Assembly (NCBI GenBank): GCA_019802505.1
Contig: JAFMOC010000023.1
Span: 2,684,001 to 2,748,000 of the forward strand
DNA from: Corydoras sp. C115
Taxonomy: Eukaryota > Chordata > Actinopteri > Siluriformes > Callichthyidae
DNA: 64,000 bases
Direction of reading: 5' to 3'
Shown piece after piece: positions 23,301 through 36,900 of this stretch. A program made the translations under genes and the position numbers. Every line of letters begins with the position of its first letter. Position 1 is the first letter of the stretch. A model generated the notes under the pieces. That model was not told the origin of the DNA. It searched no databases and worked only from the letters and a program-made list of their open reading frames with translations.

Positions 23301-26300
23301 GGATGATCGTAAATGTGAGCGGTTTCAGATCTAGAGGACCTTGGATTGTGAATTGTCTGGGCACATTCACTATTTAAAAAAAATCGTACACATTTCCCTT
23401 TATTCATCTCATCTCAGCTTTGGCTTAATCCTTTACTAGGGTTGCAAAACGTTCTCTATGCCCTTCCAGAGGAGAATGTTTCAGGCGCTGGGCAAATACA
23501 CCCAGGAAAGGGCGCAAACTATCACTGGGCACACACTTACTCACACACACAATATAGGGGCAATTTAGATAGGGGCAGATAAGAGCAGCCAATTTACCTC
23601 GAATCTAAATCTATGCTTTTGGACTGTGGGAGGACACCGGAGAACCCAGAGAAAACTGACATGGACATGGGAAGAACATGGAAACTCCATCTAGATTAGG
23701 ATAGAGGTGGAAGTGCTAACCGCATTGCCACCATGCCACCCTTTCATAATTAATAATACATTTTCTAATATTATTTTACTAATGAGGATCACAAGGGTAG
23801 AGGGTAGTGAGGCATTATGAATGGATTGCACATTGCAGCGCTGACTCCCAAACATATTTACTTACACATTTAGTGTGTGTGTGTGTTTCCCTGCACAGAG
23901 GGATTAAATGGGGAGGACTTATTCCTCTATGTGCAAGTACAGTAAACAAGTACACCTTACCTTATCACCTTATTAACTATTTTAGGAGAAGTGTTTTCAC
24001 CGGCGGGTGGCACGCTGGCTTAGTTGTTAGCACGTTCACCTCTCATCACTATGGATTCCCAGTTCGATTGCCAATCTGGGTAGAGTTTCAATGTTCTCCC
24101 TGTGTCTGCATGAGTTTCCTCCAGGTTTCTAGGATTTTCCTCCCACAGTCCAAAAACATGGATCAAGGTCAATTGAATTCTCTAAATTACCCCATATAGA
24201 GTGTGTTTGTGTGCGTGTCCGTGTGAGTGAGTGTGTGCCCAGCGATAGATTGGCGCCCTGTCCTGGGTGTCAGGATCTGCCCAGCGCCCGAGATTTTCTC
24301 CCATGGATGGGCATGGGGAATCCCCCCCCCCTCCCCCGTGACCCTAATATAGGATAAAGTGGAAGATAATGGATGGATGGAGTTTTCACAAGCAAATAAA
24401 AAAAACAGTACAATGTTTAACCTTAATAATATTAAACATTCAAAACATTTTATTACTAATTGCAAATGATCTTCCGTATGTAATATATTTAATACTTTCC
24501 AGGTGAGTGGCGACTGAGTTGCCGCAACAATCCTCTGGTGATACCTGTGAGTCATGACCTAAGCATGGCTTTTTACAGGACTAATGCGATAGTGGTGTCC
24601 TTCCGCTCATCCCTGGTGGCCATATCAGGTGTTGGTTTACGCTCTTTTCAGTATTTTGATCCAATCACTATTAGTGGCTGCCAGAGTAACGAGATCTACA
24701 ACCCCATGGGCCAAAGGTATGATACTTTATTGTTTGAGCCTCAAATCTGAATATGAATTAACTTGCACTTAAACATATTTAAAGATGAATTAAGGTAGGG
24801 TGTGGTATCTCAGTGGTTAGAATTTTGGGCTCTCAATTTGAAGGTTGGGGTTCAAATTCCAATGTTGGTCCTTGAGCAAGGCCCATAATCCTCATTGCTC
24901 CAGGGATGGTTTGGATAAAAGTGTCTGCTAAATGAGCAAATGTAATGTAGAATTTATATTTGTATTACAATGTAAAGGTTTTATGGAATTAATTTTGTAA
25001 AATTATTTAAACTTTGGGGCGGCACGGTGGCTTAGTGGTTAGCACGTTCGCCTCTCAGCGCTAGGGATTCCCGGTTCGAATCCCCATCTGGGTGGAGTTT
25101 CCATGTTCTCCCCGTGTCTGCGTGGGTTTCCTCCGGGTTCTCCGGTTTCCTCCCACAGTCCAAAAACATGGATCAAGTCAATTGAATTCTCCAAATTGCC
25201 CCATATAGAGAGTGAGTGTGTGCCCAGCGATAGATTGGCGCCCTGTCCTGGGTCTATCTGCCCAGCGCCCGAGACGTTCTCCCCTGGATGGGCATGGGGA
25301 ACCCCCACCGCGACCCTAATAGAGGATAAAGCGGGAGATAATGAATGAATGAATTTAAACTTTGGTTTAATAAGCTTCATTGCCACATTAATATGTAATT
25401 TATATATCTCTATAATTAAAGCGTTTAGTAAAGTAATTTTCTTTGCCCACTTTGTAAGTGTCCACAGGACAACAGATCAGGTACAATTGGGGTGATGGAT
25501 TCTCAGAGCTGCAGTGACAATAACACAAAGGAGATATGTTTGTCTTGCAATGGTTTTAGTGGCTCAGACACAGCAGTTGCTGGACTTTAACTGTATTAAA
25601 TAACTGTGCCCTCTGTTGGACACATCTACTTTATTGCCCCACTTTGTAGACAAAAAATTGGAGACATTGGCTCATCAGATGTTTGTGTTAGTCAATCTCT
25701 ATTCCCTTATCAGTACTTACAAGACACTATCTGCAGGATGCTGATGGCTGGACATTTTTTGGTTGGTGGGCTATTCTCAGTTCAGTAAGTGTTGGAAAAT
25801 TCCGAGAGCTCTGCTGCAGCATACCAGCACAACATATAATCACACTCTACCACTATTACTCGCCAATGTTACTGCAATGCTAAGAAACATTCAGCACCCA
25901 TTTTATTTCTGATCAGTTGTGGGCCTGTGAGTTCGTTCCATTAAAGAACAGAGTTAAGGAGGATTACAAAGCTTGCAAATAAAAAGATGGATTAAAGCAG
26001 TACTATGAATTGCATCTAGACACAGTCATCTTTGAAAGTGTTGGCACTGCTGAAATATTTCCAGAAAATAAAGTATTTTTGCAATTTCATGTTTTTTATA
26101 CACATTTTTCCCCGTTGTGTGTATTGGATCAATACATATAACAAAGAAAAAAAGTCAAAATTGATATAATCTCAGGCAAAACTCCTAAAATAGACTGGCA
26201 CACAATTATTGGCACCCTTAACATAATATTTCACTGCACACACTTTGGATGAAAATAGGAAAATGGACCATTTTTTTTTTGCAAAATGCTCCAGGTCTCT

Positions 26301-29300
26301 TACATCTAAAGGGTGCATTCTCTCAAATTTTAAGATCTCTTCACATGTCCAATAAGATTTAAATCCGGATTCATTGCGGGTCACTTCAGAGCTGACCAGC
26401 ACTTTTTTTCCATACATTTCTTTGTGCTTTTTAATTTATGTTTGGGTCATTGTCCAGCTGGAAAAGCCATGGACTAGAATGTAAGCCCAGCTCTTCATTG
26501 TGACCCAAAATCCTTTGGTAATCTTTGGATTTCATGATATTTTGCTCACACTCATGGCAGTCAGTGACTGAGGCCGCAATACAAGCCCACAAAAATTTTG
26601 AGCCTCCACCGTATTTGACTGTAGGTACTTTGTTCTTTTCTTTGGCTGTGTCCTTCCATTTTCGGTAAACAGTAGAATGACGTGCTTTACCAAAAAACTC
26701 TTTTCTGTCCTCAAGACATTTGGGGTAATTGTCCAGCTGGAAAAGCCATGAACCACGACGCAAACCCAGCTCAACATTGCGACCGATAATCTTTAGATTT
26801 CATGATACCTTGCACACAGTCATGGCAGTCAGTGTCAGAGGCAGCAATACAGCCCCCAACATCTTTAAACCTCCACCATATTTGACTGTAGGTACTGTGT
26901 TCTTTTCTTTGGAGGCCTCCTTCCTTTTTCGGTAAACAGTAAAATCTTGTGCTTTACCAAGAAACTCTCATCTGTCCTCAAGGCATTTTCCCAGAAGGAT
27001 TTTGGTTCACTCACATACATTTTTGCAAACTGCATTCTAGCTTTTTTATGTCTCTGTGTCAGCAGTGGGGTCCTCCTGGGTCTCCTGGCATAACATTTCA
27101 TTCAATACAAATGTTGACTGATAGTTCGTGCTGACATTAATGCACCTGGAACTTGCAGGACAGCTTGAATTTCTGTTGAACTTAATTTGGGCTTGACCAA
27201 CAATAACTTTCAGCATTTTTTCTCTTTCGTCCACATACAGAGAGATTAGCTGCCATAAATTGTAAACATCTGGATTATATTGCACACCTTTGACAAAGGA
27301 ACATCAATATCTATGAAGATGGACTTGTAACCTTAACATTATTGATATTTTTTAGGTCCTCTTCTCCTCTTTACAAACAGACACACAATGCAAATGAGTC
27401 AACTATCCTTTTTATCCGGTTTCGGGGTTGATTTTTATATTGCTCACACCTGAAAATTGCCACAGGTGACTTTAAATGAGCATCTCATGCCTGAAACAAA
27501 GTCATTTACTCACAATTTTGAGAAGGTGCCAATAATTTTTGGAGTTTTGCAAATTTTGGTATTTTTAAAAAATATATATATATTTTTTTCCAATACACAT
27601 AAAATACTGTAAATAAACATGTACATGACAAAATTGCATAATTGCAGTTATTTTATGAAATAAATACGAAATAACACTTTCGGTCATGACTATGTTGTAT
27701 GTGGACCTTTTGCATTTATGCTAAAATCAATTAAACTGTTTTTCTGTCTGTGGGTTGTCCATCATTGTGTTGTCATGTGCATACCTTTTTATTGATTTTA
27801 CTGCAATTAATAATGCTATAACTTTTTCTTTAGTTGTGTGCATTACTCATGTAATGCTATCGCCTGCCAGAAACCTATGGTGCACAATGCAGAGATGAAA
27901 TGCAGCAGCCCGGGATACTTCAATGGTGTTCGCTGCACCATCACCTGCAATCGTGGCTACACCCTTAAAATCCACAGGGACGATGACATCATCAAAACTC
28001 AGGTGCCACTCTTGGTTATGTTCTGGGATTTTGTGTCACCAATACAATTCATTTTTGTATTCCTGGCTCTTTCCTCACTTCTAAATATTTAAAAATAGCA
28101 TTATGACAGACTTGATACAGTAGTAATATGCACATATACACAAAATATTACACCTACATCACAATAATCATGTCCTTGTGCACTAAGCGCTGTGGAGCGA
28201 ATAGCAGTAAAGTTTTATGGATCTTGTGGTTTGGATGGAGTGAGTTACTGGAGAGGGGAGCAGCGCTGGCACTCATATCTGGGCTTTGAGCTGCTTCTGG
28301 CTTCTTCCCAGTTTTATGTCTTTCCTCCTAAACCACTTTGTTTGAGAAGCCTGAAACTATGGAAACAGTCCATGTGGCTCAAATAAAAGTAAGGTTCTCC
28401 ATTCAAGGGGCGAGAAGGAGAGGAGGAGGAAAAACACTCAGAGTAAGCCAAAACCTTGTGAGTGGCATTGTAAATTTTTTATAGCATTTATTCTTCCTCT
28501 GCCCTGACATGAATCTTTACAATATGTTATTCTTATTGATTGTAATGATTTCTATGGGTTGCAAATAAAATAACTTATAACCCTAATATTCCCTCTATAT
28601 TACAGTACTCTATAATGACAGTAAGTAAAATAGTTTTTAAAAAAATGGCATTTTAAAGAGACAAATAGTTTTATCCAATATTAAATTGATTAGGGTAGCG
28701 AACCTGCCAATTTATTTTTCTAAAACCGTAACTAAATTGCTATTAAAATCTTCACTGTTAAAGTATTATGTTTAAGGTCAGTTTATGCAGAGATTAAAAT
28801 ATTTTAAATAGTTTATAAACTTTCAATGGAAGTGAATGGTATTTTGGTGGACAGTGCATTTTTCAGCCTTGATGACCAGATATATCTGGTCTGCTGATGT
28901 ATATATTTTGGAATGGCCAAGTCAAACTTCTCACATTAATCTAATAAAAATGTTGTGGAAGAACCCACCAACATAATGTTAAAGCTGTTTTAAATGGAAA
29001 AAATTGGCTAAAATTGTTCCATGTAATATTAATGACTGGACTAACATTCAGTCATTAATTCATTATTTTCTGCTGGGAGGTAATTTCTCCCATGCCCATC
29101 CAGGGGAGAACATTTCAGGTGCATCCAGGGCAGATACAGCAAGGACAGGGCACCAATCTATCACTGGGCACACTTACATAACATACAGGGCAAATTGGAA
29201 AATTCATGCAATTTGGAAAAGTCCATGTTTTTGGACTTTTTTGAACCTGGATCTCCAGCGCTGAGAGGCGAAGATGCTAACCACTAAGCCCGACCAAACA

Positions 29301-29877
29301 AATCTACTAATTGTGCTAGGACCAGCTGTATCTTCCTGACATGGCTAGAGATGTTTTTGGAAATTAAGATATCATTCAGATAGAGTATGATAAAAACCTC
29401 ATTAAAACATTCCACAAAACATTATTAATAAGAGACTGGAAGAATGTTGGGGTTTTGTGAGGGCAAAAGTCATTTCTAAATATTAAATACTTAGTGCCCC
29501 AACTTGGAGGTCTTTTACTCATTACCCTGAGCAGTTAGAAGGTGGAATAACCCAATTATCTAAAGCATTCCAAATGAATTTCTACATTGCTTGGTTCTTG
29601 GTGGAGGGAAAGAGGGTAGGCTTTAGAGTGGGAAATTTTAGCTCCCTTCAAGAGTTCAATACCACAATTATAATGATGATGTGGCGGCAACGCACTGGCA
29701 CACTGTTTACTAAAACCCTCAGCTGGGTCTAAGTATGTTATTGGTATGTTGGGAGAAAAGGAGAATTTAAAGGAAATATGTGACTGTCGTCTGGTGATTC
29801 AACCTCACTGCTAAATGGTGGAACCATCTTCCTAACTCTGTCCGTAAGGCACTTAGCAATATATATATATATATATA

Positions 29878-29917
<40 letters not shown>

Positions 29918-29923
29918 AAGGAG

Positions 29924-29989
<66 letters not shown>

Positions 29990-31497
29990 CACAAACAGAG
30001 CATGGGACGCCATCCAGATTGGGATTTGAACCTGGAATCCCCAGCAACGAGTGAGAACAACTAAGCCCCTGTGCCAACCCTTATCTTAATGAAGTAAAAC
30101 TTAATGCATGAACATATAAACTGTTATAATAAAGAGGTTGTGGTATTGCAATGTAAGTGCAAAAACTGAGATTATTTATAAATAAGCTTTTTTGATGATT
30201 TTAGACATTTTAGTTGAATAGAAAAGAAATGATTGCTTCTTTATTTTTACATAAAAAAATTTGCCTTAGCTGAAGTTCCCAACTTGCCTTGTTTGATAGT
30301 GCCTTGAAATAGTGTTTTAATCTTTTCTTTTCCGCACCTGCTATAACTAATGAGAAATATAAATTAACAGTAAAATTATTAAATAAATTTAAATAATTAC
30401 AAGGAAGAAAAAGAAACACACACAATTAATCTAAATGCTAATAAAAGATAAACCCTAAAACACATTTGGTGTGTTTTCTAAATGCTAAGTACTGTATGTA
30501 GGTATCTGGGTGACCACTGTCCGCTGAGAGGTTTGGCATCCGTACAGCAGCTATTACGCATTAGAAGAGAAGTAACAGGCCGATTTTTTTTCTTTCTCGG
30601 ATACCGGAGTTTATATAACAGTATTACACTTTGGGGGCCAGAGTTGGGGGTGATGCAGAGGCCCTCACAGGAGAGCTGTCTGGTCTGGTTATGCAAGGTG
30701 AGACTTTTTATGAAGTTCACAGCTGCTGCTACAGTTAGTCCACTTCAGATCGGTTTCTACCTCCACTTTTATTTATTTACATTGCACAGGCGATTCATAG
30801 ACACCAAAATGGTGGAAACAAGCATGGCAATTTTTTGAAGAAGTTTTTTTGCTGGACGTTTCGAAGCTTCTCGCAGTCGTACAGTTACAGCATATTTGAT
30901 CGGCTGCCCTGCTTTTGAACTCACCTTAAGGAACTCTGTAACCTTGCCAGGAAAAAAGCACGAGACGGAGAAAGAGAGAAAGTAAGATATTTTGACGGAT
31001 GGTATGAGGGTGCCTGCGGGTTCACATTTAAAAGGGAAAGTGCTGATCCCAGCACAGCAATTACTGCTTATCTACTGTCTCCAGAGAATGCTAACTTCTC
31101 CTTCTAAAAGCCCAGTCAGTGAGAAATTAGCCATTTTACCATTAACCTTGTGCGGTAATAGACAGCAAAATGTTCCAAAATGAAAAAAAAAAGTTTGAAA
31201 CAGCATCACCAAGCATTGCCGACTAAACATGACACAGTCATTGTGAGCGGGGAATGGGCACTGCTGGAGTCGAAAGATTTTGGTTCTGGACGTGCCGGTG
31301 GCAACAGGGTGCCACATCACAACATAGGCAGTGTCGTTTGTGGCCTTGGCATCCTGGCCATGCGCAACTTGTTTTTGCCAACCTGTTATTGAAAGCAGAA
31401 CATGTCCTAAAATTCGGCATTAGACAAACAACAACATTTCAGTCAGCCAGAAAGGCAAACCGAGAGGTTGACGTTTACTTTGCTTCATTTTTTTTCC

Positions 31498-31585
<88 letters not shown>

Positions 31586-32585
31586 CACATATCCGAGGAG
31601 AGAAAAAGGCGCGGGTGGGGTGCATAAGAAGGTCCAACAGGCAACAGGGGCATCTGTGTTGAATTAGGCACAGTAGTCAGTGGTAGTTAAATTCTCAGTG
31701 GAGGAGGAATCAGAAGCTGTAAATTTTTAAAAGAAGGAAACTCCTTGCACGCAGACACCCCTGCTCTGCTTTATGTTGCTTCCTAACCCATGCACGATGC
31801 CAGCTAGTGAGTTTTCCTCTTTCTCCAAAACAAAATACAGCAGGCCACCAGCATTTTGAGCAAAAGAGTGTTCTTGCTTAATATTTATTCTGTAGCTGAA
31901 ATTTAAGTGCAATTTTAAGTCACTTCACTGAATTTTAATGTTTCCTGTTCACCCATGCCCATTTTTGTATTCGTCTTTTTGTCCCTCGCTGATGCAGTGT
32001 GGCTCTTGACACCCCCCACAGCTCAGCTTGTTTGCTTAATGGCTGTTGATGCAGTGTGGTCAGTGTGGGCTTGTAAAATGGGCAGCTAAACTGTTGCTTG
32101 CCTTTGAAATGGGATAGAAATTTAGAAATGGTATTAAAAGGGGTCCATGGGGTGAACCTTGGGCATGCAGTTCACTGTATCCTAAATAATTTTACTAGCA
32201 GGACAGTGATGCTTTTTATAGAACACCTGGCACTGTGGTTATCTCTTTTTGATGTCAGCGTTCTATGACAAAATTCTTTTTACTTTTAAACTATTAGAGT
32301 GACGATGCAGCTTGTCTAGTTTACGTCTTTTGTTCGAGAAATCCAGACTAATCACACAGTCATGTCACTAAGCTGTTTTCAATAAGAATCTTCTGCCAGA
32401 AGGATTAAGAGGCAGCAAAAAAGGGCAAGTTTTGAAGCCATGTCTGGATTGCATTTCAACTGTTTCCTGCTGTTTTGTTTAGTTTTAGGTGCTGGTATAT
32501 TTCCTTAGAGGGTACAGAACATTAGATAAGCTTAGGATTCCATGGCCATGCTGCATTCCACTCAGCCTTAAATCTGCCATTCGAG

Positions 32586-32625
<40 letters not shown>

Positions 32626-33220
32626 GGAGAGAGAAAAGTGAGAGGGGAATGAAAAAAGGTTCCCTTTCTGTGTTTAGTTTTGTGGATTCAAGGAAAATAA
32701 TATGCCACAATAGTCTGTGCATTGCCAGCAAAAACTGTTTGGCTTCACAGAATTTGGTTCAACAAACATCTCTGACATCTCTTTTTTATGACTGTTCTGT
32801 TGCCATTAGTCATAAACAGATTAAGATATCTGTACATAAAGTGAGCATTTTGTGCAATTTCATTAAACCAGGCTGAATACACACGGCCACCTTCCAAGGC
32901 TCAAAGAATGACTCGTGTTTCCTTCTTGTTACCACACTAAACAAAAAGACATGCGAACCACAATCAAAAATTCCGAAAGCTTTGAAGGCCTTTTTTATTG
33001 GCTTACAGCCTTCAATTTGTTATTATGGCAAACACATTCTTAAGCAACAATATTTTTTTTATTGTTTTGATGCAAGGAGATTCATTTTAAATAAATAAAT
33101 ATCTTAAATATTCTTCGGAATTGAGGTAGATATCCCTTGTAATACCCCTTGTAGTATATTGTAATAAATTGTTGGGGGAAAAAAAAAAATTCTGTATATA
33201 TCTGTATATGTATATATACA

Positions 33221-33314
<94 letters not shown>

Positions 33315-33522
33315 ATATATATATATATATATATATTTTATATATATATTTATGTTCACCTATCAATGCTGGGGATTCCCGATTCGATTCGCAATCTGTG
33401 TGGAGTTTCCATGTTCCCCCCATGTCCACATGGATTTCCTCCAGGTCCTCCGGTTTCCTCCCACAGTGCAAAAACATTGGGTTTAGGTAAATTGAATGCT
33501 CCAAATTGTCCCATATATAGTG

Positions 33523-33591
<69 letters not shown>

Positions 33592-33594
33592 GTG

Positions 33595-33638
<44 letters not shown>

Positions 33639-33892
33639 TTAGTGTATGCACTGTGATAGATTGGGTATATCTGCCCAGCGCCCGAAACATTCTCCTCCGG
33701 ACAGGCATGGGGAATCCCCCCTGTGACCCTAGTAGAGGATTAAGCGGAAGACAATGAATGGATGAATGTAAATTCTCCAATCCATGTGTTAAACTTCTGA
33801 ATGATCAGAATCAGAATACTTTATTGATCCCCAGGCGAAAATTGTAGATGTTACAGTTGCTCATGAGGTATGATGTACAATATATATATATA

Positions 33893-33977
<85 letters not shown>

Positions 33978-36900
33978 TAAAAAGTATATTAAATGTTCAA
34001 TCAAAAGATGTTCAATCAAAGCATATATCGTCCGGCCATTAGATCTATAGGCGATCCATTCTGCAATTGATAGACTGACTTTTTCTGGAAATACTCTGCT
34101 GGATGCCTTCCACTGTGGTTCTATGAGGCAGTAGTGGTTTTTGGAAAAAGAGTGAGGAAGAGAAAGTTGGCCCTAGTTCCTCTAGTGGATCGGATGGAGC
34201 TCAGCTGATGTCTTTACAGACATTCCACACTACTGAAATGACTTATTAAATCAAGCGAAATGACCCCTGACTCCCACCGCCTTTGCTTTTGACAGCTTTA
34301 TATGCTACACCCACACCATTTATCAGCAGCTGCCTTTGCAATGGCCCCTGCCCCTGCTTGCTCTCATTAAGCAATCTATTACATACAGAATATCTTCTTT
34401 AAAAAAGAGTGGGTTTTTTTGGAAACACTTACCATATATAAAGTTGTTTAACAAAATTATCTCATTTTGTGTATATATATATTTTTTTGCAGTCGGAATC
34501 GACCACAATCCTCACTTGTGCCGATGGAAAATGGAACAAGCATGTGTCTTGTGAGCCAGTAGACTGTGGCCGACCTGACAAGTACCATGTGCACCCGGCC
34601 ATCTTTCACTTTTCAGAGGGCACCACCTACGGCAAGAGGTGTACTTTTCAATGCAGGCATCCAGCCCAATTGATAGGTAGGTACATCATAGTTGATCTGT
34701 AGTGAAAGGCCACCCAAGGTTTGAGGGGCTATTCCTGAAAATGCTAAAACCACATAAACTGAACCACCTATATTGAAGGAATCAAATAATACCTGACAGG
34801 CATTAGAGTGACCTTTAATGCAGCATCAAGCTTTTTTAAGGCATGTTGCTAAGATTGTTGTCATAATAACACAGTCCTGTGTTGGTGTTGCATTTCTGAC
34901 TGAAATCTGATCATAAAGCTCTTATGCTTAATATGCAGTGTGTTAGACTATTTTGAAAACATAGGTCATTTAGGTATAAAAATCTAATGTTTTATTTCAG
35001 TTACTATTTTATTGTAAGAGACAAAATAAGCAGATTTATTAGTAAGCAGGTTTCCATTGAAGGCATGATAGCTCAGTGGTTTGGGTGTTGGGCTTTCAAT
35101 CTGAAGGTTGTGGGTTCACATCCCAGGTCCACTGGAGTTACCAACGTGGGTCCTTAAGCAAGACCCTTAACCCTTATTGCTCCAGGGATTTTGTGGCCAA
35201 CTCTGTGCTCGCTTTGGATAAAAGTGTCTGCTAAATGACCAAATATAAATAACCCACAAGTCCTTAAAATAATGGCCCTTAAAACATCTACATACACTCA
35301 CCGGCCACTTTATTAGGTACACCATTCTAGTAACGGGTTGGACCCCCTTTTGCCTTCCGAACTGCCTCAATTCTTCATGGCATAGATTCAACAAGGTGCT
35401 GGAAGCATTCCTCAGAGAGTTTGGTCCATATTGACATGATGGCATCACACAGTTGCCGCAGATTTGTCGGCTGCACATCCATGATCCATGATGCGAATCC
35501 CCCGTTCCATCACATCCCAAAGATGCTCTATTGGATTGAGATCTGGTGACTGTGGAGGCCATTTGAGTACAGTGAACTCATTGTCATGTTCAAGAAACCA
35601 GTCTAAGATGATTCCAGCTTTATGACATGGCACATTATCCTGCTGAAAGTAGCCATCAGATGTTGGGTACATTGTGGTCATAAAGGGATGGACATGGTCA
35701 GCAACAATACTCAGGTAGGCTGTGGTGTTGCAACTATGCTCAATTGGTACCAAGGGGCCCAAAGAGTGCCAAGAAAATATTCCCCACACCATGACACCAC
35801 CACCACCAGCCTGAACCGTTGATACAAGGCAGGATGGATCCATGCTTTCATGTTGTTGACGCCAAATTCTGACCCTACCATCCGAATGTCGCAGCAGAAA
35901 TCGAGACTCATCAGACCAGGCAACGTTTTTCCAATCTTCTATTGTCCAATTTCGATGAGCTTGTGCAAATTGTAGCCTCAGTTTCCTGTTCTTAGCTGAA
36001 AGGAGTGGCACCCGGTGTGGTCTTCTGCTGCTGTAGCCCATCTGCCTCAAAGTTCGACGTACTGTGCATTCAGAGATGCTCTTCTGCCTATCTTGGTTGT
36101 AACGGGTGGCTATTTGAGTCACTGTTGCCTTTCTATCAGCTCGAACCAGTCTGGCCATTCTCCTCTGACCTCTGGCATCAACAAGGCATTTCCGCCCACA
36201 GAACTGCCGCTCACTGGATGTTTTTTTCTTTTTCGGACCATTCTCTGTAAACCCTAGAGATGGTTGTGCGTGAAAATCCCAGTAGATCAGCAGTTTCTGA
36301 AATACTCAGACCAGCCCTTCTGGCACCAACAACCATGCCACGTTCAAAGGCACTCAAATCACCTTTCTTCCCCATACTGATGCTCGGTTTGAACTGCAGG
36401 AGATTGTCTTGACCATGTCTACATGCCTAAATGCACTGAGTTGCCGCCATGTGATTGGCTGATTAGAAATTAAGTGTTAACGAGCAGTTGGACAGGTGTA
36501 CCTAATAAAGTGGCCGGTGAGTGTAGAAATGTATTTTCTTATATTTTGTGGTGTCAGCCAAGAATACGTGACCAGGATATGATTTGCCATCACAAACTAT
36601 GATATTTTATTAACACAATATAGCAGGATACCATATTGCAACACACTCTTCTGGTGGGAACCAAGCCTACCCCTGCCCCCTTTTACCCCCAAAATGGTGA
36701 ACGGACGTGTCCACTTACACTCCAGATAATGGCAGACACCACACAGTCGGCACGATATTATTTTGAGCTAAATATTTTTTTTTTCTTTGAAGGCAACAAC
36801 AACATCCTGACCTGTATGGAGGATGGGATGTGGTCCTTTCCAGAAGCAATGTGTGAGCTCCGTTGTCCCATGCCTCCTTCTATTCCCAACGCCATTCTGC

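Noticed and set aside
31254..31667. A 137-codon plus-strand frame
   Set aside because: Half is a (GT)n repeat (Cys-Val), the rest has no splice context or recognised motif.
33082..33780. A 232-codon minus-strand open frame
   Set aside because: Made of (GT)n and (AT)n repeats plus a SINE; no real protein features.
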